Below are positions 9,670 through 19,595 of a stretch of DNA of 64,000 nt, in pieces. Source of the DNA: Cycas panzhihuaensis (lineage: Eukaryota; Cycadophyta); contig CM041465.1 of NCBI GenBank assembly GCA_023213395.1, forward strand, positions 36,587,741-36,651,740, given 5' to 3'. The first letter of the stretch is position 1; each line of letters starts with the position of its first letter. A program made the position numbers and the translations under genes. The notes beneath the pieces were generated by a model. It saw only the letters and a program-made list of their open reading frames with translations, did no database searches and was not told the origin of the DNA.

Positions 9670-11265
9670 TTATATTACATACCGAACTGAATCACGTTCC
9701 GGTATCAAGGCAATTTGATTTTGCCTCAACTTCATGCAACACGCTATGGTACAACCAACCGATTCTACCGGTAAGTTGCTCCACCCTAGTTGATATAGGG
9801 TTTCTTTACTACCCTTGACCATTTCAAGTAGTAGCCGGCCCGATAGTTTCTTCAATCGATGGCTGCTCCTAGACACCTTCTCAATCCTATATGGGCCTTT
9901 CCAATGCATCTTCAATTCTCCTTGGGTCGTTTGGGATTTGTTGTCGAATCGCCATACTCGATCACCCTTCTTGAAATACGATGTCTTAGCGTGGCGGTCG
10001 TGCCTTGTCCTTTTCCGCCTTTTCCTTGGTGTGGTATGCTTTGTCGATTTCTTCTTATGATCCCTTAATTGGTCTTCTCCTAACCAATGTTCTCTACAAT
10101 GTCTCGAATGGGAAATTCCACATAGTGGTTCTCCATGATTTCTATCTTCTGGAGTGGCAACTATTCCGGTCACATTCCGAGAAAGTAGGTTACATCTATA
10201 GGATGAGGGGTTGACTTCATAATCGTCCCGTAGCCAATAATCCACAAATCTCATCTCGTTTTCATCATCTGGAGAATTATAAATTTCTCCAAAATAGGTC
10301 GGTTCTTCTTTCTGGTAATGGGTCGATGTTGTAGGCTTCTCCGCAGTATGATAGAGGTTTTCTTTGTCACATGAAGAAGTTGTTGCTTCCCTTACAACGG
10401 TTGTACTTGATCCATTGTCAGGTATCACTTCAATGGAATTCTTCCCCAACATCGGTAATACTACTTCATTCCCTTCATCTGACAAGGTGAAGGTTACGTC
10501 TTTCCAACTTTGGAGACATTGGGTTTTGTATAGCCATGGTCTCCCAATAAAGTCGATAGGAGTTGCACCTTTCTCCGTTTCCACAATCGTAAAATCGATC
10601 TTTACGACAATTCCTGCCACATCCACCTTGGTGTTAGTCAATTTTTCCATGGGTCGTACCAGTAGTTCATTAGCCAACTTCAGCGAATAAGTCACTGCTT
10701 CCAACTTCGGGCTTCCCAATTTACGCCATGTTGCAGCTGGTAACACATTTACTGCCGCACCTCCATCCACAATGACTCGAGGAAATGTTTTTCCCAATAT
10801 GGACATGGTTACCATTGGATCCATGTCGAATGATGGTATAACTTGTTTCAAACTTTTGGTAATTCCCTTCTGTAATACTCCTCCTTTAATCCAATCAAAA
10901 ACTTGCGACAGAGGAATAGTTAACTGCAACTGCTTCACTAGATTCTCCATCAATAACAACATTCTGGGAATCTCTTCGGCTGGTAATCCTTTAAACAACT
11001 CCTCCATTTGCACCATTTGGGGTTTTGCCGTAAGTTCTTCCGGTAGTTTTTCTGGCTCTTTTTGTTTATTTTTCCGAATATAAACATATTTTGTTTCCGG
11101 TTTACCCATTGGTAGTATATTCTCTTCCCGGACTAAACCATCTAACACTTGTTTCACTTGTTTGTACCGCTCCATTTCTGTTGGGGGGTTTGGATATCCT
11201 TCATCCAATTTCTCTTTTTGTTTGTTCTGTAATTTCACATTCTTAGTTTCTGGCACGACTGTCAT
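9670..11265 (-). CDS. Gypsy-1 protease fused to integrase C-terminal (GPY/F) domain
   Basis: 531 codons, uninterrupted. Residues 1-150 are the charged spacer seen before gypsy proteases. The retropepsin motif V-D-G-G-A-A-V-N-V-L-P begins at D167 (DGG at 10759-10767), with the IDFIGRPWL block at 237-245. From about 400 the sequence becomes basic and then shows YFKKGDRVW (430-438) and HWKGPYRIEKV (454-464), the integrase GPY/F module, with GPY at 9889-9897. No RT, RNase H, zinc-binding or DDE core lies between. The open length is striking beside the broken gag. Function would be gag maturation, with a chromatin- or DNA-contacting tail of unknown use. Confidence 0.85.
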   Translation of the reverse strand: MTVVPETKNVKLQNKQKEKLDEGYPNPPTEMERYKQVKQVLDGLVREENILPMGKPETKYVYIRKNKQKEPEKLPEELTAKPQMVQMEELFKGLPAEEIPRMLLLMENLVKQLQLTIPLSQVFDWIKGGVLQKGITKSLKQVIPSFDMDPMVTMSILGKTFPRVIVDGGAAVNVLPAATWRKLGSPKLEAVTYSLKLANELLVRPMEKLTNTKVDVAGIVVKIDFTIVETEKGATPIDFIGRPWLYKTQCLQSWKDVTFTLSDEGNEVVLPMLGKNSIEVIPDNGSSTTVVREATTSSCDKENLYHTAEKPTTSTHYQKEEPTYFGEIYNSPDDENEMRFVDYWLRDDYEVNPSSYRCNLLSRNVTGIVATPEDRNHGEPLCGISHSRHCREHWLGEDQLRDHKKKSTKHTTPRKRRKRTRHDRHAKTSYFKKGDRVWRFDNKSQTTQGELKMHWKGPYRIEKVSRSSHRLKKLSGRLLLEMVKGSKETLYQLGWSNLPVESVGCTIACCMKLRQNQIALIPERDSVRYVI

Positions 11266-11414
11266 TAGGTTAGTTGCCTTAGCTTTACCTTTGCAATCTT
11301 CCGTTTTGTGGTCGCTTGGGCCTGATTCTTCGCATCTGACGACTTTCGTATTCTTGCTTCATTGGGCATTCCGATTTCGATTCTGCGAATCGTAGGCATG
11401 AGGCATCTCCCCAT

Positions 11415-11759
11415 CTACTGCTTCTTCCTCGAGGGTTCCGTGCGCCTCGTTGTATACACGTTCCGAGGTGGGTTGCCTCTTTCCCGACCTCGACCTCTGA
11501 ATGCTTTTCCCCTGGAATTGTAGAAACAATCCCTAGTTGTGTGGGTATCAACCTCACATATGTGGCACCACTTCTCTTGTTGGTGCGTCGCACTGTTTTT
11601 TAAATTCAACTCACATTCCCGGGTGGTATGTGAGTTTTGCTCACAGATATGGCACCACTTGGTTACCCTTCCAGTGTGCTCTTTCTTTTTGGGCATCTCT
11701 TCTTCTTCCCGGTTATTTCTGATTTTCAATCGGGCTACCTCTTTCCTCAGTGCCTCCAA
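11415..11759 (-). CDS. Gypsy-1 nucleocapsid segment with two zinc knuckles
   Basis: 114 codons. Two CX2CX4HX4C knuckles occur at residues 36-49 (CHICEQNSHTTREC) and 65-78 (CHICEVDTHTTRDC), followed by an Arg/Gly-rich tail. This is the RNA-packaging end of gypsy gag. It is out of frame with or separated by stops from the upstream gag and the downstream protease ORF, so the ancestral gag-PR frame is broken here. Confidence 0.85.
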   Translation of the reverse strand: MEALRKEVARLKIRNNREEEEMPKKKEHTGRVTKWCHICEQNSHTTRECELNLKNSATHQQEKWCHICEVDTHTTRDCFYNSRGKAFRGRGRERGNPPRNVYTTRRTEPSRKKQ

Positions 11760-11832
11760 TTCAGATTCCTCTTACGCTACCCCTACCGGCGTAGGGTCGA
11801 TTGTATCTTGATTACGCTTCAACTCTCTGATC

Positions 11833-12999
11833 TCATCTTGTAATCTTAACAGCAAGGAATCTTGTCCCCTCGCAGGCATCCATTTCCATCTCAAAATCTA
11901 ATGCCAGATCCTGAGCATTCTTAAATGACTTTAGCGGATGAGCATGCATCATAGCTCGCAACTTCTCATTCAGCCCTCTTACGAAGTAATTTTTCATGTT
12001 ATGATCCGTGATCGTCTCGTTGATCATACTCGCTGCAATAATCTTCATGCGGCTAATGTAAGTTAGGACGGATTCCCCCAGCCTTTGCCTGATCTCTCGC
12101 AATGCGATTTCTGACTTCATTACTCAAAATTTTGAAATCTCTCCTCAAACGCTTTCTTAATCTTTACCCATGGCTCATTTTTGTCTATTTCCTTATACCA
12201 AGCCAAGGGTACTCCTCTCAATGTACAAGCGTGCTTTGATTTCATCTTCGTCTGTAATCTTTTTAACATCAATGAGGTTCTGAAATAGATACACATGTTC
12301 TGCTGCGTCTGAAGTATCATTAAAGGTTAGTTGCCCAAAGTCTCTATAGTCGTCCATCTTGGGAGATTGCAACTGTCCCCCACTTGATAGTGATCTTTCC
12401 CCTCCTCCGTCCTTTGGGGATGCACTGGGAGTCACTACCGCTGCACTGTCTTTTCCAAACAACGGATTTTTGAACGGAGTTTTTATATGTATAGGTTCCA
12501 CTACACCTGGAACTTGTATAGTTAATGGTGTTACCGTAATGTAAGATTGATCCGATCCCCTTTCTGTCGAATCTTCAAAAAGCTGTCTCGTTAGCTTGTT
12601 TTCCCAATATGCCGAGGGACCTTCCTCCGCCTTCTTATCATTGTCACCTAGGTCCTTGGGCCGTCCTCCACCGTATACTTCCCTCTGTTAAGATCTCTTT
12701 ATGCTTTTCATCCAATTTTGGCTTTCCTTCAATTTAAGCTAAACAAATCATCTCGATAGGGGTGTCAATACCATGCGTTCGCCATGGGTTTCCTCTTCCT
12801 GAGGTGTCTGGGCTCCACTTGCCTCAGATTCTTCAACGGACTGTCCCTTAGTCTCGTTGTTTTGCGAACTTAACCTCCTCGCCCTTCTGAGTTTTGCTTC
12901 CTTTGACCATCTCAGTGCCCTTTGTCTGCTGGTTTCCTTTTCCTTGGGTGAAGTATCCTTCTGGGGCTCTTCCGACCTTGAAGGCCTCTTAGGTGGCAT
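11833..12999 (-). pseudogene. Gypsy-1 gag N-terminal and capsid region, frames broken
   Basis: Four overlapping or adjoining open pieces on the minus strand: a basic N-terminus starting MPPKRPSR at 12999, a piece at 12193-12501 (FNDTSDAAEHVYLFQNLI), one at 12120-12320 (GVPLAWYKEIDKNEPWVKIKKAF), and one at 11833-12120 (ESVLTYISRMKIIA, then GLNEKLRAM). Together they follow the retrotransposon gag family order, but at least two frameshifts and stops separate them. The first ATG lies about 140 bp after the PBS, the usual spacing. Confidence 0.8.
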
Positions 13000-13126
13000 T
13001 GGAAGGTCCCCTGGCTGCCGGTGGCTTAGTTACAACCCGCCATCATGCTGGCAGCCAGGGTCCTCTGCCCTTTACACAGTCTTTTTCCTTTGAAACCCTA
13101 GGCCCTGTCCCTCCTCAATGGACGTA

Positions 13127-13139
13127 GGCAACGGAACCA
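13127..13139 (-). other. Gypsy-1 primer-binding site (not tRNA-Met)
   Basis: Just inside the 5' LTR the minus strand reads TGGTTCCGTTGCC. It differs from the initiator tRNA-Met site and resembles the tRNA-Asp-type site TGGCGCCGTTGCC at 11 of 13 positions. The tRNA assignment is from memory of the family and should be treated as tentative. Confidence 0.5.
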
Positions 13140-13140
13140 A

Positions 13141-13972
13141 TGTTGACTGGTAAGGTGCCTTGCTACACACTTAGACACCCCTCCTCACTTGTCAAGGTTA
13201 CAGTAGCTATAGTCTAGTTTTAGGACATTGTCAACATGGTTGTTCACATACATTCCATATATAATTCATGAATGGTACATGCAAAGATGCAATCAATACA
13301 TACTTGACAAATCATCATTACACACCAAGAATATACCAATTTCCACGTAACTCTTCCTTTTATTAATTCAACAGTTCATTTACGAAGTGGAATGCATTCT
13401 GAGCATTCCAAAGACATCTGATACCCTTACATATATGCGTACCCGGATGGTACTTATCATACATTCATGCTCCAATCGGCATCATGCGTCTGTCTCCTGC
13501 ACCTTTATGCATCTGATATCCGGCTCTCACCCTCGAGCACATGACATAGGAATGAATAACTCGGCTCTCACATCGAATGGTCCTCAAAGCACCATTAAAT
13601 ATGTCCCTTTGATGCCTTTTGGATGAAAGGTCATGACCCAAAGTCATAACCATACCTTTTTGTTACCAAGGTACCCTTTCACTTTAATCATTAGTTATAC
13701 ACTTAACTAATGTCTCTTTAGGTCCAGACGTGCGCCCGCGCCTTCCGTGCCTCCACTGGTCCCGTACTGTCATGCGTACCGCTTCCGCTCGGTTCGTTTC
13801 CGCCCCTGCACGTATCTCGTGATACGCACTGCCTGTACGCACCGCCATAATGCACCTGCACGCCGATTTCTTCACCGCTTCGTGCACTCCGCATTCGTAC
13901 TTGCATTCCTTTGGTCAATACAACCTGTATTCCGTCTTCCTCAAGGCCTATGTGTCAAAATATGTCCCAACA
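13141..13972 (-). repeat. Gypsy-1 5' LTR
   Basis: 832 bp, plus strand TGTTGACTGGTAAGG...TATGTCCCAACA, next to the TTGGC duplication. Differences from the 3' LTR cluster in the CpG-rich part (about 13430-13520 and 13720-13900). Confidence 0.93.
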
Positions 13973-15470
13973 TTGGCAACAATCAATTTGTTAAGATTTC
14001 TGGAATAGGCACAATAGCTCCATTTCACTCTTCTTCTAATCCTTCCTCTTCATTTCCCAATAGCAATGGCTACTTTATACCTTCCATGGACAAAAACTTA
14101 CTATCTGTTAGCAAGTTAGACAAGCAACTGATGAGCGTCTTGTTCAGAAATGGGAAATGTATAATAAGTGACAAAGATGACCAAGTAGTAGCTGTTGAAT
14201 ATGAGGATCATGGCCTCTACAAATTGGATGTTAATAATATAACACTTGATTCTGCTTACTCTGGTTCGATTATCACTCAACACTTGTCCAAGATGCAACG
14301 TTGGCATCAACGTCTAGGCCATTTGAGCTTAGAGAATCTCATGCAGATGATAAACAAAAACATGGTACATGGGTTTCCAAAGATAAATGGCACCAAATGT
14401 CTTTGTGAAGCATGCATAATGGGGACTCAACATCGCTTGCCTTTCCCTAAAGGTAAAGCTTGGCCTGCATCACATCCTTTGCAGCTGGTACACTCAGATT
14501 TATGTGGACCTATGTCTACCGCATCTTTTGGAGGAGCTTTGCACTACATCTCCTTCATTGATGACTTTTTTCATAAAGTCTGGGTCTACTTCATCAAGCA
14601 CAAGTCTGGAGCATTTTCAAAGTTCAAAGAATTCAAGCTTGAAGTGGAGAACGAGTCTAGCCACTCTATCAAAACATTAAGGATAAACAATGGAGGTGAA
14701 TTTACTTCAAATGAATTCACCCAATTCTGCAAGGATAATGGCATTCAGAGACAGTTGACTATTCCTCACACTCCTCAACAAAATGGAGAACTTTGGTTAA
14801 TAAAGCCAAAGCAATGATGCATGCACAAGGACTCACTCGAGCTTACTAGGCAGAGGCATTCCACACAGCTGCCTATGTGGGCAATCGAAGTCCAACTACA
14901 GTAGTCACCGACATCACACCTAAGGAGGCATGGTCTGGCAAAAAGCCAACTGTTAGCCATTTGAGGACTTTTGGGTGCACTGCTTATATGCACATCCCCG
15001 ACCAACAAAAAACAAAATTAAACAAGCATAGTCTAAAATGCATCTTTGTAGATTATGCCATTCATAGCAAAGCCTACAAGTTGTATGATCCCATTGGAAA
15101 GAAAATGCACCTCTCAAGAGATGTAATCTTTGCTGAAGACGATCATAAGGAGTTGCAAACAACATCCATGCAATCTCCCATTGATAAAGGCAAGGAGATT
15201 GTTGAGGCTTTCCTTCCCTCACAATCTTCTACTCCATGTACATCATCTGCACCTGCTGGACCGTCCACATCATCTGATTTAGCTCCACTTGATCCTAGCA
15301 CATCTTCTGTTGATCAACCACTTAGACCAGAAGATCTTGAGGTTCAAGTCACTTCAATTCAAAAGTTATCAAAATGGTACACTCAAACAGTACAGGACGA
15401 CCACATCATTGAAGGAAAACGTCCATCAAAATACAGGCAACAGACCAATTTTACACTTATGGTCAAGTGC
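13973..15470 (+). pseudogene. Copia-1 protease end, GAG-pre-integrase and integrase
   Basis: The frame is open from the Gypsy-1 edge to 14817, then shifted, then open again at 14877-15602. Visible are the protease end (MDKNLLSVSKLDKQ), the zinc-binding H-x-x-x-H / C-x-x-C set (WHQRLGHL ... CLCEAC) and the integrase core starting HSDLCGPM. The second catalytic position reads R-I-N-N-G-G where integrases have R-T-D-N-G-G (codon 14686-14688), so the active site is lost by a G-to-A change. A deletion after PQQNG shifts the frame. The later GKKPTVSHLRTFGC block is the usual copia integrase C-terminal signature. Confidence 0.88.
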
Positions 15471-16998
15471 TGTGTTGATGAGCCTTCCACTTTTGAGGAG
15501 GCTTCTAAAAATGAAAATTGGAAGGCTGCCATGGATGAAGAAATCCATTCTATTGAAAAGAATGGTACTTGGGATTTGGTCGAATTGCCTAAACACAAAT
15601 AGGCAATCAGTTGCAAATGGGTCTACAAGACCAAATTCCATTCTGATGGTTCACTTAAGCGGTAGAAGGCTCGCCTTGTGGCAAAAGGATTCAAACAAAA
15701 GGAAGGCATAGACTACAAGGAAACTTTTGCACTAGTAGCTAATATGAACACCATCATACTCATCTTGGCCTTAGCTGCTCAATGTAAATGGTCAGTCTTT
15801 CAGATGGACGTGAAGAGCGCCTTTCTTAATGGTGATCTTCAGGAGGAGGTATACTTGGAGCAACCTCCCAGTTACAAGGTACAAGGCAAGGAGCATTTAG
15901 TATGTCGCCTAAAAAAGGCATTATATGGCTTGAAACAAGCTCCAAGAGTATGGTATTCAAAGATCGATGATTACTTCTTGAGACATGGGTTTCATCGATC
16001 TACTTCAGATCATAACCTATACATCAAACATGAAAAGAACTATGCCATTTTTATTGTCTTGTATGTAGATGACTTAGTGATCACTGGCAATGACACTAAG
16101 ATGATACACATTCTCTAGGATGATTTAAAGAGAAGTTTCGAGATAACAGATCTTGGACTTCTCCATTATTTCTTAGGGTTTGAGGTATAGCAACAACCAG
16201 GCTATATCTTCATCTCCCAAGCAAAATATTCTTAGGACATTTTGCAGCGGTTCAGGATGCACGACTGCAAACCAACGCCTACACCCATGGAGAATGGAAC
16301 AAAGCTTACTCTCAATGAGGAAGTTGCACCTGCAGATCCCACTCTTTACCGACAGTTAATTGGTAGCCTTATTTATCTCACCAACACTCGACCGGATATT
16401 TCATTTGCAGTTGAGATTTGTTCTCGATACATGTCTCAACCCAATCAGAAACATTGGAATGCAGCTAAACACATACTTAAATACATCAAAGGCACATTGT
16501 AGCATGGCCTTGAGTATGCACATGATGAGAACTTCACTCTGGAAGGGTTCTCAAATTTTGATTGTGCAGGTTGCCAGGATAGCAGGAGATCAACCTCGGG
16601 ATATTGTTTTTTCTTTGGTTCAGCAGTTGTTTCGTGGAGTTGTAAGAAGCAACCCAATGTTACCTTGTCCTCCACAGAAGCATAGTACAAAGCTGCAGTC
16701 AGCGCAGCTTGTGAAGCTATCTGGCTACGATGGATTATTGGGGAACTTGGACTTGAGCAGGATCACCCCACCAGGATTTATTGTGACAATCAAAGTGTGC
16801 TCAAGCTAGCCAAGAATCCTGTATTTCATGCAAGGACCAAACACATTGAGGTTCATCATTACTTCATCAGAGAGCATGTGCAAAGTGGTGAGATCAACCT
16901 TCAATATCGACCAACAGAACAACAGATAGCAGATATCTTTACCAAGCCACTTGGTAGAGAAAAATTTGTAAAATTTAGAAATGGTCTAGGGGTCTGAC
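15471..16998 (+). pseudogene. Copia-1 reverse transcriptase and RNase H
   Basis: RT begins with the FEEASKNENWKAAMDEE block. It continues through KARLVAKGF and MDVKSAFLNG and reaches the catalytic Y-V-D-D at 16062-16073, which is intact. RNase H follows (RQLIGSLIYLTNTRPDI, then DSRRSTSGY) and ends with QQIADIFTKPLGREKF and a stop at 16996-16998. Internal stops occur near 15601, 15663, 16118, 16188, 16233, 16500 and 16684; several are TAG in place of TGG or CAG. Most of the amino-acid sequence is still readable, so inactivation is recent relative to Copia-4. Confidence 0.9.
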
Positions 16999-17012
16999 TT
17001 AACATTGTAAAT

Positions 17013-17024
17013 AGTAAGGGGGAG
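17013..17024 (+). other. Copia-1 polypurine tract
   Basis: AGTAAGGGGGAG ends exactly at the 3' LTR start (17025), the position of the plus-strand primer. Confidence 0.85.
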
Positions 17025-17573
17025 TGTTAAACCTTATGTTTACATGTTAAGATTATGTACTTTATTTTTCATGTAATATTTGTACTTTAGGGGTGATTTA
17101 TCACTTAAGTGATAAAGTGCACACCCACATTCTTTCTAGTGACACAACATTGTCACTAAAGGGTCAAATGGACCCCCATGCACTTTTGCTCACTTGAGAG
17201 CCCTAAAAGGACACATGTCCTACATGCAAGGCATGTACCTTGGATGTTTGACACTTGTCAAACATCCAATGCCTTAGGTCTCTCCTTTCACTCTATATAA
17301 TGAGACCTCTCCCCATTGTTCTCATAGAGAGTTGGAGCTGTATTGTTATGCTGTCAATTTGCTAATCAAACTGTTTATTCATTTGGAGGTTGGACCAATT
17401 CCAACCCCACACATTTGGTATCATTTTCTTGCTCCTCCTTTTTTCATGCTTTGTCTTGCTTATGCTTTTCATCTTAAGAGTATCATACTTGTTAGCATTT
17501 GTTGCTTTCTAGAACTAGAGTGAACCTAGCTTCTAGATCTTGGGATTGTGAGGCCATTAGGCCCCTTTTCACA
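17025..17573 (+). repeat. Copia-1 3' LTR
   Basis: 549 bp, TGTTAAACC...TTTTCACA, followed by the TATTC duplication. The few differences from the 5' LTR include an 11-base gap near the start. Confidence 0.95.
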
Positions 17574-17655
17574 TATTCCATGTGAGAAAATATTCTAATT
17601 ACATGAGAAATGAACTTAAATGAACATGAAATGGGAATGTACATTATTTATAAAA
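17574..17655 (-). repeat. LTR-A 5' LTR, outer part (resumes after Copia-1)
   Basis: Continues the LTR with TATTCCATGTGAG; the first five bases are the Copia-1 target duplication. It ends TTATAAAA against the LTR terminus and is followed by the GCTAC duplication and Copia-H gag. Confidence 0.85.
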
Positions 17656-19358
17656 GCTACAAATGTAGTTTCAACCTCATCCTTTGTCATGTGTTGCTCT
17701 TTGTTGTAATTTCTTGAGATCTGCTTCCCTCTTTGAATTTTTGCATGCCTTTGGTAATATTGGTATGGGAAGTGCTTAGTTTATTCGCAGTGATAACAAA
17801 CGTCAAATGCTCTACAATTTCTTGAGAAGTGACCCGGTTTTCCACAATTAAATCAAACTCTTGAATCTCATGGATGATTAGACCATGGTCTGCCTCTTGC
17901 TTCTACCCATCAGTCTCTAGTACTGGTTGGTGTCCTGCCATGTGCTTGAAGATTGTACTGTCCTCGTCCTCGACCTCCCAAATTCAGCTTAGAAACAAGT
18001 GCTTCTTCTATCTCTACATCCTCTTTATATCTCTTGTTTCTTTGTTCTTGGCTCAACATATGTCCTGTAAGAGCATCGAGGGTCATTGTTGCTGTTTTTG
18101 CTCCACTTGTTAGCATGTTGACCATGTTGTCGTATGATTTGGGCAATTTATTCAACACAGGATGGACAAATTCAATGTTAGTTATTTTTTCTCCTTCTGT
18201 AAGAAGATTATTTTTAATATTGGTCAACTTAGCAATAACGTCTGAGACTAGTTGGCATTCTCTCATCCTGAGTTTGTAAAGTTATTCTCTAAAAGTAATT
18301 ATCCTAGCTTCATTTTTTTGACTAAACATTGAAGATATTGTCCTCCAAAATTCAGATACCTTTTCAATGCCATTAACATAAGTCGGAAGGGAGTCTGAAA
18401 TTGAGAACTTGGGAATGGCTATAGCATGATTATTTCTTTCTTTCCAATTCAACAGATCTACAATGTCTATGGGTTCTTTTTCTTCTCTGGTTGCAATTTT
18501 CTAGGCATGTTTGGCTATCAGAAGTCCTCCGATTTTATCTTTCAAAGGCTGAATTTGGTTTCAGTTAGTTTGTCTACTTTCGAAAGAGCTACAACAAAAG
18601 AGGCTATGTCTGATTTGTTTATTATAGAGAGAAGGAACAGAGGAACTGGGATTCTGGCCCGTACGACCGTATACTATATGAAAAAGTATGGATTTTTGTA
18701 GGTGTACGGATTTCAAAAATAAGGGGTCAAAAATGAAGTTCTTTACATGAGGATCTCAGATCTGCAATTATTTTTTTCAAAAAGTGTTCGGTTTTCTCAG
18801 AAAGCATGAAAGAAACCCTGACTGGTAGTTAGGGTCTAGAGGAAAAAATGTTTCAAACAAAAAATATTATTCAAAATGGGCTTCGAATCTGGTCTTAAAA
18901 GAATCGTGATAAAGAGAAAATCAACTTAGTGTATGTATTACCCCAAAAATTTGCAATGAATTTGGAAAAATCTGCAAAAGTCTTCACAAACCTGTGCCTT
19001 TAGTAAACTAACCAAAACACTATCAAAACATGCTTAAATGCAATCATGCTTTGGAGAGAAGTGATGGCCTTGTTGTTGCGACTTCACTGGTGAAATCTAA
19101 AGGAAATATGAGCCCCTTAAAATTTCCCATTTGTACAGTCCGTATAGAATCCGTACATTATACATACAATGGTCTTTCATTTGTACTTTGCCTTTGGATT
19201 GCTTTAGAACTGATTCGTCCTTCAATTTGCTTGTTAATATTCTCTGTCAATGACTTAATTTGCCAGACTGATTTTCTATGGTTCGTCTCAGGGACCCTAT
19301 TAACCTCCTTGTCAGAATTTGAACTCATATTTATTTTCCAACTAGACAATTTCTTCCT
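17656..19358 (-). pseudogene. Copia-H gag with two zinc knuckles
   Basis: The best open part is 17910-18266 on the minus strand: a capsid segment with NKLPKSYDNMVNMLTSG and LDALTGHMLSQEQRNKRY, then a Gly/Arg-rich linker. In another frame, the nucleocapsid follows with NCGKPGHFSRNC (first knuckle) and a second, broken CYHC knuckle near 17790. Upstream to the PBS at 19359-19370 the frame is decayed. The capsid closely parallels the Copia-4 gag at 24784-24984, so the two belong to one lineage. The reading ends at the GCTAC site where LTR-A inserted and resumes at 624 with the protease. Confidence 0.8.
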
Positions 19359-19370
19359 GCTCTGATACCA
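19359..19370 (-). other. Copia-H primer-binding site
   Basis: The minus strand reads TGGTATCAGAGC, a perfect initiator tRNA-Met complement, directly inside the LTR that starts at 19371. Confidence 0.9.
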
Positions 19371-19595
19371 TGTAAAAGGATTTCAAGTCAATGTCATTAA
19401 TGAAAGTGAACCATCTATAACTATGTTACAATCATTATAGGACTTGGGCATTGTTCAATGCATGTCCGCCACTTGTCACCTGATGAGAAAAGAGGGGAAT
19501 GATACATGACCCTCATTATTACATTACAAAAGAGAACATGTCCTAGATGTCCTAGATAGAACATTAAATCTCCTAAATAAAACATTACCTTTAAC
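19371..19595 (-). repeat. Copia-H 5' LTR, also abutting the Copia-I 3' end
   Basis: The inner end is fixed by the PBS (plus strand TGTAAAAGG). The outer end is uncertain: candidate TG starts on the minus strand give 19538 or 19595. Immediately beyond it the sequence is the C-terminus of another minus-strand copia (Copia-I), so one LTR appears to serve as 5' LTR of one copy and 3' LTR of the other. No second LTR is in the window to confirm the boundary. Confidence 0.55.

Larger units (their letters stand above)
8537..13972 (-). mobile_element. Gypsy-1: non-autonomous Ty3/gypsy element lacking RT, RNase H and integrase core
   Basis: LTRs at 8537-9395 and 13141-13972, TG...CA ends, and a perfect TTGGC duplication (8532-8536, 13973-13977). 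On the minus strand it encodes gag (11833-12999), zinc knuckles (11415-11759) and one ORF joining protease to the integrase C-terminal GPY/F region (9670-11265). Everything between protease and the integrase tail is missing, so retrotransposition would need partner enzymes. It is the youngest layer of the left nest, having landed in Copia-1 coding sequence. Confidence 0.93.
4522..17573 (+). mobile_element. Copia-1: full-length Ty1/copia element, split by Gypsy-1
   Basis: LTRs at 4522-5078 and 17025-17573 are near identical, with TG...CA ends and a perfect TATTC duplication (4517-4521, 17574-17578). The PBS is at 5081-5092 and the polypurine tract at 17013-17024. The internal order is leader, gag, PR, IN, RT, RNase H, which is copia order. 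Gypsy-1 occupies 8537-13972, so the element itself is about 7.6 kb. Several stop codons and an integrase active-site change make it non-autonomous today. It is a close relative of Copia-2: leader boxes, gag and pol all correspond. Confidence 0.95.
625..17655 (-). mobile_element. LTR-A: coding-poor copia-derived LTR retrotransposon (contains Copia-1 and Gypsy-1)
   Basis: Two direct LTRs (625-1028, and 4210-4521 plus 17574-17655) flank a 3.2-kb internal region. The 5-bp duplication GCTAC is at 620-624 and 17656-17660, and it interrupts the copia-H gag-pol reading between gag and protease. A PBS adjoins the 5' LTR on the minus strand (TGGTATTAGAGC, 4198-4209), and a purine tract (complement of CCCTCCCATA, 1029-1038) adjoins the 3' LTR. 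Internally only a decayed RNase H tail is recognisable, beside two tandem arrays. It must have depended on proteins from another copia. The right LTR was later split by Copia-1. A solo LTR of the same family is at 29653-30042. Confidence 0.9.

Noticed and set aside
13747-13972. Open frame extending upstream of the Copia-1 integrase segment
   Set aside because: These codons are the Gypsy-1 LTR read on the plus strand; real Copia-1 coding resumes at 13973 after the TTGGC duplication.
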